DNA from: Mucilaginibacter sp. | GTDB taxonomy: Bacteria; Bacteroidota; Bacteroidia; Sphingobacteriales; Sphingobacteriaceae | DNA: 6,162 bases | Assembly (NCBI GenBank): GCA_025934475.1 | Contig: JAICXZ010000212.1 | Span: forward strand, 1 to 6,162 | Direction of reading: 5' to 3' | Shown: piece after piece, positions 1 to 5,893 of the stretch | Layout of the letters: each line of letters begins with the position of its first letter | Position numbering within the stretch: the stretch's first letter is position 1 | Made by a program: the position numbers and the translations under genes | Notes under the pieces: generated by a model | Databases searched by the model: none | What the model saw: only the letters and a program-made list of their open reading frames with translations | What the model was told of the DNA's origin: nothing

Positions 1-44
1 CAGGGGCGATGAGCAGCTATTTTAGCATTGTGGACGTGCTGCTC

Positions 45-90
45 TCCGCCGCGAATAACGCCATGCGGCGGAAAGATTTTATTTTGTTTT
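45..90 (+). terminator. Possible plus-strand intrinsic terminator at the left edge
   Basis: An 8-base stem pairs 45-52 with 65-72 (TCCGCCGC with GCGGCGGA) around a 12-base loop, and a T-rich run follows at 77-90. This would end transcription entering from the left on the plus strand. All three plus frames stop within the first 92 bases: TGA at 10-12, TAG at 23-25 and TGA at 90-92. A plus-strand gene could therefore end here, convergent with the minus gene whose stop lies at 79-81. The frame open from 3 to 92 encodes about 29 residues that I do not recognise. The T-run starts four bases after the stem and overlaps the end of the minus-strand gene, so the call is tentative. Confidence 0.35.
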
Positions 91-924
91 GACTCGCGCA
101 GTTTCGCGGCCAAGCTCTTTCCCAACCGAGTCGAGCACGCCGTTGATGAACTGCACTGACTCCGGCGCGGAAAACCGTCGCGCAATCTCCAGAGCTTCGT
201 TGATCACCACGGGTCGCGGCGTTTGATACGCAATCAGTTCTGCCACGCCGGTGCGCAGCACATTCCGATCCACGGCAGCCATGCGGTCCACGCGCCAGTG
301 CTGTGCGTGTTTCTGGATAAGCGTGTCCACTTCTTCCTGCCGGTCGGTCGCGATGGAGAACAGGTCATCGGCGAAACCGCGTGTCTCCCCATCCACCTCC
401 GGGCGTTCCGCCCAGAAAGTCTGGCGCACCTGCGCAGGCGGCTGCTTCGCCGTAACTGGTGCAGGCCTGTTTACAGGCGCTGTTGGAGGGGTAATTGGAG
501 CAGCCTGGCTCTGCTGCTGCTTGGGCAGTTTTTTTACCGAATCCAGCCTGCGCTGGTTTTGAGCTTTTATTTGCGCCTGGTAGACTTTGTTGAGCGAGTC
601 TGACTTGGCCTTCAAATCGTTCGCAACTTTAATATATATTTTTTCCAATATATCAGGATGTTGCGTGTAATACTTCACACTTTTTTTAAACTGGTTGGAA
701 TCTGTATGAAAGCTTTTTAAAACCATGTCATACTTGTTGATCCCATATTTATATAGCGAGTCCGGAAACTGCACGGTATTATACATACTACCATCAGTAA
801 TATGTATTTGTGTAAGCAAGCCCGTCATGGTTTCCTCGTCCAGCACGCCTTTCGGAATTCTATCACCATTACAAGCGGCGCAAAAAAGCAATAGTGAAAA
901 AAAGAAGATTTTATATTTCTGCAT
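79..924 (-). CDS. Chimeric frame: DUF4296-like lipoprotein joined to the C-terminal part of NusB
   Basis: The 281-residue product has two unrelated halves. Residues 1-18 are a lipoprotein signal (KYK, then a hydrophobic stretch, lipid-acceptor Cys18 in FCAAC). Residues 20-115 resemble the Bacteroidota DUF4296 family, with IPKGVL (23-28), the HITDG stretch (41-45) and FKKSVKYYTQHP (79-90). Residues 116-167 are a Lys/Gln then Pro/Ala/Gln-rich tail. From about 169 to 272 the sequence is NusB: VDRNVLRTGVAEL (218-230), VVINEALEIARRF (239-251) and FINGVLD (259-265) are family hallmarks. NusB helices 1-2 with the Arg-rich boxA-RNA-binding N-terminus are missing. NusB acts in the cytoplasm with S10 (NusE), whereas this signal would export the protein, so the C-terminal half could not do its known job. 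GC rises sharply where the NusB part begins. Start ATG 924 is supported by the signal peptide. The lipoprotein half is probably native; the NusB half looks foreign or misjoined. The frame itself is certain, its biological reality is not. Confidence 0.7.
   Translation of the reverse strand: MQKYKIFFFSLLLFCAACNGDRIPKGVLDEETMTGLLTQIHITDGSMYNTVQFPDSLYKYGINKYDMVLKSFHTDSNQFKKSVKYYTQHPDILEKIYIKVANDLKAKSDSLNKVYQAQIKAQNQRRLDSVKKLPKQQQSQAAPITPPTAPVNRPAPVTAKQPPAQVRQTFWAERPEVDGETRGFADDLFSIATDRQEEVDTLIQKHAQHWRVDRMAAVDRNVLRTGVAELIAYQTPRPVVINEALEIARRFSAPESVQFINGVLDSVGKELGRETARVKTK
430..500. other. Composition and domain breakpoint
   Basis: Hand-counted GC per 60 bases, from right to left, is: 721-780 40 %, 661-720 30 %, 601-660 32 %, 541-600 50 %, 481-540 53 %, 421-480 68 %, 361-420 65 %, 241-300 70 %, 121-180 63 %. 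The step lies in the Pro/Ala/Gln-rich stretch at residues 142-167 of the minus-strand frame, just before NusB similarity begins at about residue 169. The exact joint cannot be fixed by eye because the low-complexity linker could belong to either side. No direct repeat, transposon end or tRNA marks it. Confidence 0.6.
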
Positions 925-949
925 TCTTTATTTTAGCGGCATTATTAGG

Positions 950-957
950 CAAAAATA
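950..957 (-). promoter_or_regulatory. Possible Bacteroidota -7 box for the lipoprotein frame
   Basis: On the minus strand this reads TATTTTTG, an exact match to the Bacteroidota -7 consensus TAnnTTTG. It lies 25 bases before the ATG at 924, inside the 40-base gap between the divergent lipoprotein frame and yggS. A leader of roughly 20 bases would result. No TTG is found at the usual upstream distance of about 19-21 bases (the nearest, 985-987 on the minus strand, is too far), so the call rests on one short motif. I saw no equally good match for yggS; TATATTTC at 912-919 differs from the consensus in its last base. Confidence 0.35.
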
Positions 958-964
958 CGGATAA

Positions 965-1654
965 ATGAGCATAGCGGGTAACATCAACGATTTAAAAAAG
1001 GAAACCGAGAGCATCGGTATAACGCTTATAGCCGTATCTAAAACCAAGTCGAACGACGAGGTAATGGAGGCCTATAATGCAGGACAACGCTTATTTGGCG
1101 AAAATATGGTGCAGGAACTGGTGGAAAAGTACGAATCGCTTCCAAAAGATATCCAATGGCACCTGATTGGGCACCTGCAAAGTAACAAGGTAAAATACAT
1201 TGCGCCTTTTGTTACGATGATCCAGTCTGTTGATAGTTTGAAATTACTCCAGGAGATTGACAAGTACGGGCAAAAAAACAACCGTGTTATTGATTGCCTG
1301 CTACAGGTACACATCGCCGATGAGGAAACCAAATTCGGATTAGACTTTGATGAAGCCATTGAGCTGCTGCGCGCCGATGAGTTTGCCGCGATGAAGCACA
1401 TTCGCATCCGCGGGTTGATGGGCATTGCTACCAACACGGAGAATGAAAAGCAGATCAAAGAAGAATTTTATGAACTGAAAACATTCTTTGATGGTATCAA
1501 ACAAAGCTTTTTCAGGAAAGAAACCAGTTTCGACACGCTCTCGATGGGCATGTCGTCCGACTATAAGATCGCCATTGAACAAGGCAGCAATATGGTACGT
1601 CTAGGCAGCACCATTTTTGGCCAAAGGGTGATCAAACACTGGAAAAACAACTAA
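965..1654 (+). CDS. yggS: YggS-family PLP homeostasis protein
   Basis: The 229-residue protein is a full-length member of the YggS/PROSC (PLPBP) family, single-domain alanine-racemase-like TIM barrels of about 225-235 residues. The family binds pyridoxal 5'-phosphate in the cytoplasm and balances free vitamin B6 and amino/keto-acid pools; no catalytic reaction is established. The expected PLP-binding lysine is Lys26 in LIAVSKTK (21-28). Other family motifs follow in order: FGEN (44-47), WHLIGHLQSNK (65-75), the LLQV strand (112-115), KFGL (123-126), LMGI (151-154), LSMGMSSDYKIAIEQGS (192-208), which supplies phosphate-binding residues, and VRLGSTIFGQR (211-221). The start at 965 leaves only 40 bases to the divergent lipoprotein frame and gives a normal family length. 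In many bacteria yggS lies near cell-division or proline genes; here it stands beside a lipoprotein and an acetyltransferase, which says nothing further about its role. Confidence 0.95.
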   Translation: MSIAGNINDLKKETESIGITLIAVSKTKSNDEVMEAYNAGQRLFGENMVQELVEKYESLPKDIQWHLIGHLQSNKVKYIAPFVTMIQSVDSLKLLQEIDKYGQKNNRVIDCLLQVHIADEETKFGLDFDEAIELLRADEFAAMKHIRIRGLMGIATNTENEKQIKEEFYELKTFFDGIKQSFFRKETSFDTLSMGMSSDYKIAIEQGSNMVRLGSTIFGQRVIKHWKNN

Positions 1655-1711
1655 GAAGACACGATTTAGTGATTTAAAGATTAACCAGGATTTATTCTAT
1701 CCTGATAAACA

Positions 1712-1739
1712 CTCACTATTGACCATTCACTATTGACAA
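1712..1739 (+). repeat. Two tandem 14-base repeats before the acetyltransferase start
   Basis: Two adjacent 14-base units (1712-1725 and 1726-1739) agree at 12 of 14 positions and share the exact 11-mer TCACTATTGAC at 1713-1723 and 1727-1737. The second unit ends immediately before the ATG at 1740. A 6-base inverted repeat, CAGGAT at 1686-1691 with ATCCTG at 1699-1704, lies just upstream, without a T-run. I recall short tandem repeats of this style between genes in Sphingobacteriaceae; their function is unknown to me. Here they occupy the whole leader next to the start codon, so any ribosome recognition would involve them. Confidence 0.75.
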
Positions 1740-2231
1740 ATGAATAACGTTCCGATAAACATAAGAGTAGCAAAAAGAGAAGACTGTCCCCGCCTGCTGG
1801 AACTTGTGGTAGAGCTGGCGATTTTTGAACGCGAACCACAGGAAGTAACAGTAACTATTGAGGAATTTGAAGAGGCCGGATTTGGAGAGAAGCCCGTTTG
1901 GAAAGCTTATATCGCTGAGGTCGATGGTCATATTATTGCCTTTGCTTTATATTATATCCGTTATTCTACCTGGAAAGGATGCCGCCTTTACCTGGAGGAT
2001 TTAATCGTAACCGAAGAATGGCGCGGAAAAGGTGTCGGCAAAATCTTATTCGATAAGATGATCGAAGAGGCCCGCGAACTGGGAATGAACGGCATGACCT
2101 GGCAAGTGCTCGACTGGAACGAACCTGCTATCAAATTTTATAAAAAGTACGAAGCGGCTATTGGCACCGGCTGGCTAAACGGTTCTTTATCGAAAGAGCA
2201 GGTCAACAATTTCCAAGCGTCAAGCGTTTAA
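1740..2231 (+). CDS. GNAT N-acetyltransferase, spermidine/thialysine acetyltransferase type
   Basis: The 163-residue protein is one complete GNAT fold that transfers acetyl from acetyl-CoA to an amine. IRVAKREDCPRLLELV (8-23) is the usual first strand and helix. YLEDLIV (84-90) followed by RGKGVGK (95-101) is motif A, the acetyl-CoA pyrophosphate loop. WQVLDWNEPAIKFYKKY (121-137) matches the motif-B end of the SSAT1/SSAT2 subgroup, including the Tyr (134) that acts as general acid in human SSAT. Residues EEVT-like QEVTVTIEEF (35-44) and GFG..PVW (47-54) also fit this subgroup. The residue after FYKKY is Glu where many relatives have Gly, a small departure. By family, polyamines, thialysine or another small primary amine are candidate substrates, but sequence alone cannot choose between them. 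It is transcribed in the same direction as yggS after an 85-base gap. Confidence 0.88.
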   Translation: MNNVPINIRVAKREDCPRLLELVVELAIFEREPQEVTVTIEEFEEAGFGEKPVWKAYIAEVDGHIIAFALYYIRYSTWKGCRLYLEDLIVTEEWRGKGVGKILFDKMIEEARELGMNGMTWQVLDWNEPAIKFYKKYEAAIGTGWLNGSLSKEQVNNFQASSV

Positions 2232-2254
2232 TTTAAGCCGGTTAAGCTGTAAAT

Positions 2255-2262
2255 TAGGTTTG
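2255..2262 (+). promoter_or_regulatory. Possible Bacteroidota -7 box for the lipoprotein-aspartate kinase pair
   Basis: TAGGTTTG matches the Bacteroidota -7 consensus TAnnTTTG exactly. It sits 13 bases before the lipoprotein ATG at 2276, in the 44-base gap after the acetyltransferase gene. The leader would be only about 5-10 bases, which is short, and no TTG lies at the expected -33 distance. Read-through from the upstream gene is equally possible. Confidence 0.3.
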
Positions 2263-2275
2263 ACCGGGAACGACT

Positions 2276-3070
2276 ATGAAAAAGCATTATAACCTTCTGT
2301 TTTTTGCACTATCATTGTTAGCCTCATGCCAATGGGGCGTGCCGCATAGCACTAAACCGTCTATTGCCAGAGATACTTTAGTTTACACTTATAAAAAGGT
2401 TGAGGAACGGGCGGCAGATTGCGCCAACAAACCAGATTCAGCTTGCACCTCGGCTAAAATAACTTATCCTGTTTTTAAAGAGCAGAATCGGCTTAATGGA
2501 GCCGTTACCGATAGCCTGATTTTTTCGTTGGGTCAAAAACCTAAAGACGATCCTGATGACGGGGCAAAGGATTTTCTTCAAGTGTATATGAGTGACAAGA
2601 ACCGAAAATCAAATCCGGATTTGGTTTCTACGCTTGAGTACAATGCATCGGTTATAAGACAGGATTCAAGCCTGGTCACTATCCAGATCGATCGTTACCT
2701 TGATTTCGGCGAGGCCCATGGTGATAGTCATACCGGGTTTTTAAACTGGAATACCAAAGCAGGTAGAAAAATAGAGCTGGATAGCATTTTTATCCCCGGG
2801 TACAGAGGACAACTAACCATAGTTGCCGAAAAGATATTCCGCAGTGAAGAAAAATTAAGCCCCACCAGTTCGCTCAAAAACTACTCTTTTAGAGATGGCA
2901 AGTTTGCGCTGACCAATAACTTTCTAATAACGCCGGTGGGTATTCGTTTCCTTTACAATGAAGGGGAGATAAAACCTAATGCCGACGGACAAACGGAATT
3001 ATTAATACCTTACGCACAAATTAAATCCTTACTGCGACCAACCACCGTAGTGAGCCAATACAATAAATAA
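2276..3070 (+). CDS. Lipoprotein with DUF4163/DUF3298-like domains
   Basis: The 264-residue product begins with a clear lipoprotein signal: MKKHYN, a hydrophobic stretch and the lipobox LASC with acceptor Cys18, so it is probably exported and anchored to a membrane. A DUF4163-like segment follows (about 60-135; ITYPVF at 62-67), then a DUF3298-like segment (about 145-255). The latter shows EAHGDSHTGFLNW (146-158), a Gly-rich aromatic motif, LDSIF (168-172), FALTNNFLITPVGIRFLY (210-227) and IPYAQIKSLL (244-253). These domains occur together in the extracellular parts of RsiV-type anti-sigma factors and PdaC-type peptidoglycan deacetylases, where RsiV binds lysozyme. No catalytic domain is attached here, so its role is unknown. 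Cys49 and Cys57 could form a disulfide after export. The stop overlaps the aspartate kinase start by one base, suggesting co-translation. The family call is from recalled motifs and fairly secure. Confidence 0.85.
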   Translation: MKKHYNLLFFALSLLASCQWGVPHSTKPSIARDTLVYTYKKVEERAADCANKPDSACTSAKITYPVFKEQNRLNGAVTDSLIFSLGQKPKDDPDDGAKDFLQVYMSDKNRKSNPDLVSTLEYNASVIRQDSSLVTIQIDRYLDFGEAHGDSHTGFLNWNTKAGRKIELDSIFIPGYRGQLTIVAEKIFRSEEKLSPTSSLKNYSFRDGKFALTNNFLITPVGIRFLYNEGEIKPNADGQTELLIPYAQIKSLLRPTTVVSQYNK

Positions 3071-4326
3071 TGCTTGTTTTTAAATTCGGAGGCGCATCGG
3101 TAAAGGATGCAGCCGGTATCATTAACCTTTCGCGCATCGTAAAAAAATTTGAAGGGCAGCAGTTGCTCATTGTTGTTTCGGCGATGGGCAAAACCACCAA
3201 CGCGCTCGAAAAGTTAACAAGAGCCTTTGCAGATGGTTCCGATGAAATGCATACCGTGTTCGACGAAATCAAAAAGTACCATTACAATATTATCAAAGAA
3301 CTTTTCGAGCCCTCCCACCCTGTTTATAACGATGTGGCCAACACATTTGTCGAAATTGATTGGACGATGGAAGATGAACCACACGACAACTACGATTTCG
3401 TGTATGATCAGATCGTTTCTATAGGAGAACTGGTTTCGACACGTATCGTTGCCGCTTACCTCAATCAATCAGGCATAAAAACCCAGTGGGTTGACGCGCG
3501 GAGTTATGTACACACCGACAATAACTACCGCGAGGGCAACGTGGATTGGGCCAAGACCAAAGCAAGTATTCAAAACGATATACCGAAACTGCTGGAAAAG
3601 GGCATTGTCCTTACACAGGGATTTTTAGGCGGTACATCTGAGAACTTTACAACTACCTTAGGTCGTGAGGGGTCCGACTACACCGCGTCTATCTTTGCAT
3701 CCTGCCTGCAGGCAGAATCCGTTACCACCTGGAAAGATGTTCCGGGAATATTAAATGCAGATCCAAAATTTTTCAACGACACGATCAAATTTGATCTCCT
3801 ACCCTATAGCGAAGCCATAGAGATGACGTTTTATGGTGCAAGTGTCATTCACCCTAAAACGATAAAACCGCTACAGAATGCGAACATTCCGCTGTTGGTG
3901 AAATCATTTAATGATCCTGATGCACCCGGCACAAGAATACAAGGAACAGAAAATCCTGTTTTCGAAAAACCGGTTATCATCCTGAAGCAGAATCAGCTAT
4001 TGCTTTCAATTTCCGCAAAAGATTACTCGTTCATATCAGAAGATCACCTGAGCGAGATATTCGGATTATTTGCCCAGCACCAGGTTAAGATCAATATTAT
4101 GCAAACATCAGCGTTAAGCTTCAGCGTTTGCTTCGACCTCAAACCAGAGCGTTTTGAAAAGCTACTGGCCGGGCTCTCCCCTAACTTCAAAGTAAAATAC
4201 AACGATGGTATTACGCTGATCACCGTACGCCATTATAAACTTGGCAACCTTCGGGAGTTGGTAACCGACAAGACCGTTCTGCTGGAACAAGTAAGCCGCA
4301 ATACAGCTCAAATGGTTGTCAAATGA
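3070..4326 (+). CDS. lysC: Aspartate kinase, monofunctional, with C-terminal ACT domains
   Basis: Aspartate kinase phosphorylates L-aspartate with ATP to give 4-phospho-L-aspartate, the first step toward lysine/diaminopimelate, threonine, methionine and isoleucine. The N-terminal amino-acid-kinase domain (1 to about 290) carries KFGGAS (5-10), VVSAMGKTT (35-43), SIGELVS (117-123), GFLGG (184-188), TTLGREGSDYTA (195-206), WKDVPGILNADP (221-232) and HPKTI (261-265), all expected ATP or aspartate-binding segments. The remaining 120 or so residues form two ACT-like units (about 300-365 and 370-418), which in this family bind end-product amino acids for feedback control; which product acts here cannot be told. 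At 418 residues it is slightly shorter than E. coli LysC (449) and has no homoserine dehydrogenase domain. The start at 3070 is fixed by MLVFKFGGAS and overlaps the preceding stop by one base. Its stop codon touches that of the convergent dehydrogenase. Confidence 0.96.
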   Translation: MLVFKFGGASVKDAAGIINLSRIVKKFEGQQLLIVVSAMGKTTNALEKLTRAFADGSDEMHTVFDEIKKYHYNIIKELFEPSHPVYNDVANTFVEIDWTMEDEPHDNYDFVYDQIVSIGELVSTRIVAAYLNQSGIKTQWVDARSYVHTDNNYREGNVDWAKTKASIQNDIPKLLEKGIVLTQGFLGGTSENFTTTLGREGSDYTASIFASCLQAESVTTWKDVPGILNADPKFFNDTIKFDLLPYSEAIEMTFYGASVIHPKTIKPLQNANIPLLVKSFNDPDAPGTRIQGTENPVFEKPVIILKQNQLLLSISAKDYSFISEDHLSEIFGLFAQHQVKINIMQTSALSFSVCFDLKPERFEKLLAGLSPNFKVKYNDGITLITVRHYKLGNLRELVTDKTVLLEQVSRNTAQMVVK

Positions 4327-4329
4327 TCA
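4324..4329. other. Shared palindromic double stop, TGATCA
   Basis: The aspartate kinase stop TGA occupies 4324-4326 on the plus strand, and the dehydrogenase stop TGA occupies 4327-4329 on the minus strand. Together they make the perfect palindrome TGATCA. There is no intergenic base, and I see no hairpin with a T-run on either side, so the two transcripts probably run into each other. Confidence 0.95.
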
Positions 4330-5157
4330 GTCGTTAATGCGATAATTCTGGCGGAAATCTTTGATACTCCTTTTCATCCCGCGTCTGAACAAGCCGCCGA
4401 ACATTGCTGCAAATCCATTAATGGCACGGGTTTCGCCGGGGAAAACGATATTTCGCTTGTTGGCTGCTACTCCTTTTAGGATACTATTTGCAGCGCTCTC
4501 TACCGTTACTCCCTTGGCCACCATATCCTTGCTCTTTTGACGCCAGCCCGGTTTAGCGTTCGCATCAGTGGCATTTTCGCCAATTGACGTACTGATAAAG
4601 CCAGGACAAACGACGTTAGCTTTGATACCCAGTTCCTCGGCCTCTAATCTCAGAATGTGCGTGTAATTAACAACTGCATGTTTCGAAACGCTATACGGAG
4701 CCAGCAGTGCAAGGTCGTCCACAAGCCCGGCTGCTGAGGCAATATTTACAATTTGGCCATTACCTTGTTTCAACATCACCTGGTAGGCAGCTTGTGAACC
4801 ATACAACACGCCATAGAAATTGACATCCATCAATTTTCTCCAATCAGTCATTGAAATATCCCTCAATTCGCCACTGATAGCTAAACCGGCATTATTAAAA
4901 ATAAGATCGAGCCTGCCGTGTTTCTTTACGATGTCTTCAATAACGCCGGCAATGTCACTATCATCGGTTACATCCAATAGCCGAACTTCAGCTTTAGAGG
5001 ATAACATACTAATTGTTTCGGTTGCATGAGTAAGATTGATATCGGTACAGATAGCAGTTGCACCGGCCGCATCCAGTTGCCGGCATAGTCCACGGCCAAT
5101 ACCTGAGCCGCCGCCAGTAATTAAAGCAATTTTGTTTTTGAAGTAATTGTTGTACAT
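4327..5157 (-). CDS. Classical short-chain dehydrogenase/reductase
   Basis: The 276-residue protein is a complete classical SDR with a Rossmann fold that uses NAD(P)(H) to oxidise an alcohol or reduce a carbonyl. The cofactor loop is TGGGSGIG (14-21). Asp39 at the end of the second strand (CTDIN, 37-41) suggests NAD(H) over NADP(H). LDVTD (61-65) contacts the adenine ring, NNAG (88-91) follows, and the catalytic tetrad is Asn113, Ser141 (in IVNIASAAG, 136-144), Tyr155 and Lys159 (YSVSK). CPGFIST (184-190) is the usual post-catalytic loop. The C-terminal 30 residues are basic and Arg-rich (FRRGMKR, 257-263), with a hydrophobic patch before them, which could favour membrane contact; this is inference. 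The substrate is unknown. It lies 22 bases behind the DUF92 gene on the same strand, so the two probably share an mRNA. The ATG at 5157 gives a normal distance to the glycine-rich loop. Confidence 0.93.
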   Translation of the reverse strand: MYNNYFKNKIALITGGGSGIGRGLCRQLDAAGATAICTDINLTHATETISMLSSKAEVRLLDVTDDSDIAGVIEDIVKKHGRLDLIFNNAGLAISGELRDISMTDWRKLMDVNFYGVLYGSQAAYQVMLKQGNGQIVNIASAAGLVDDLALLAPYSVSKHAVVNYTHILRLEAEELGIKANVVCPGFISTSIGENATDANAKPGWRQKSKDMVAKGVTVESAANSILKGVAANKRNIVFPGETRAINGFAAMFGGLFRRGMKRSIKDFRQNYRIND

Positions 5158-5179
5158 GGTTTTAAGGTTGGCAATGGCA

Positions 5180-5893
5180 CTATAACGTTAAGAAAGTCAA
5201 CATTATTAGCGCGGCTATCAAAGTATTTAAAAAATTCACCAGGTTGTTCCCGATCAGTCCTTTTCTTTCGAGTGTGGCGCCTAAAACAGAATCGGCCAAG
5301 TTGCCCATGGTGCCGCAGATAACTATCATCCATAATACAGAAGCGCCGATATACCCGCCAGGATAAATAGCCGCGATGATTGCTGATCCTATGATCCCAA
5401 TCAGCAATCCTTCTATACTTATGACCCCATCAAGGCCTTTCTGCTCTTTCTTAAATGTAAGGATATTGAAAAATCTGCGCCCGTATATCATGCCCAACTC
5501 GGAAGATAATGTATCAGCTGTAGCAGAAGCCAGCGCAGCCGCCATCATTATGCGAAACTCACTTGCATAGCCAGGCAATAATATGGCAAGCAACCCTAAA
5601 ATAGCCGCGACTCCGCCATTAGCCAATACCTGCGAGGCACTCCGTTTAACTGACTTATCAGACTCTGATTTGAAGCGTTGTTTGTCGGCTTTTTTCCAGC
5701 TGGTTGCAATAGTGCCAAGGATAAAGAACGCAGCCAGCATTGAAAGTCCGGTAAGCCCACTGCCAGCAAATACGAGGAAGCCGATAATGGCCCCTGCCAT
5801 GGCACCGGCGACCGTTAGCTTTTGCACTTTGACAGTCAAATAGGCTGCCAAAACCAGGAATACCGAAACGATGATATATTGCGATATGGGCAT
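5180..5893 (-). CDS. DUF92/TMEM19-family integral membrane protein
   Basis: The 237-residue, strongly hydrophobic protein has about six likely membrane segments (roughly 5-22, 28-45, 47-64, 92-108, 163-195 and 223-236). It carries the conserved DUF92 motifs in order: RSASQVLANGGVAA (84-97), ATADTLSSELG (124-134), KGLDGVISIEG (152-162), GNLADSVLGATLERKG (197-212) and NNLVNFLNT (216-224). The charged stretch 67-84 lies in a loop before the first motif. The conserved polar residues inside membrane segments (Asp127, Glu132, Asp201, Glu209) suggest an enzyme. The plant member VTE6 is reported to phosphorylate phytyl phosphate, so a prenyl-phosphate kinase role is a reasonable but unproven inference here. 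Length is normal for bacterial members. The ATG at 5893 is the only start that keeps the first membrane segment, yet it directly follows the T-run of the terminator behind folE. The dehydrogenase follows 22 bases later. Confidence 0.9.
   Translation of the reverse strand: MPISQYIIVSVFLVLAAYLTVKVQKLTVAGAMAGAIIGFLVFAGSGLTGLSMLAAFFILGTIATSWKKADKQRFKSESDKSVKRSASQVLANGGVAAILGLLAILLPGYASEFRIMMAAALASATADTLSSELGMIYGRRFFNILTFKKEQKGLDGVISIEGLLIGIIGSAIIAAIYPGGYIGASVLWMIVICGTMGNLADSVLGATLERKGLIGNNLVNFLNTLIAALIMLTFLTL

Noticed and set aside
223..603. Plus-strand open frames at 223-603 and 251-562
   Set aside because: They lie opposite the GC-rich NusB part and linker of the minus-strand frame. High GC removes stop codons, their products are Arg/Cys-rich without any recognisable domain, and the minus strand has clear NusB motifs.
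1072..1582. Minus-strand open frames opposite yggS
   Set aside because: They are antisense to a strongly conserved gene and show no domain, signal or start context of their own.
1686..1704. CAGGAT/ATCCTG hairpin as a yggS terminator
   Set aside because: The stem has only six pairs and no T-run follows on either strand, so it is recorded with the repeat entry and not as a terminator.
2214..2227. Tandem CAAGCGT CAAGCGT at the end of the acetyltransferase gene
   Set aside because: Two 7-base copies within coding sequence, without further copies or a frame effect, are not informative.
2238..2267. CCGGT/ACCGG inverted repeat before the 2276 lipoprotein, as an operator
   Set aside because: Five-base arms separated by 20 bases are expected by chance and the symmetry does not extend.
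5121..5333. Minus-strand open frame bridging the DUF92 and dehydrogenase genes
   Set aside because: It overlaps both well-supported genes in another frame and its product, rich in Arg and His with no known motif, looks like an out-of-frame translation.
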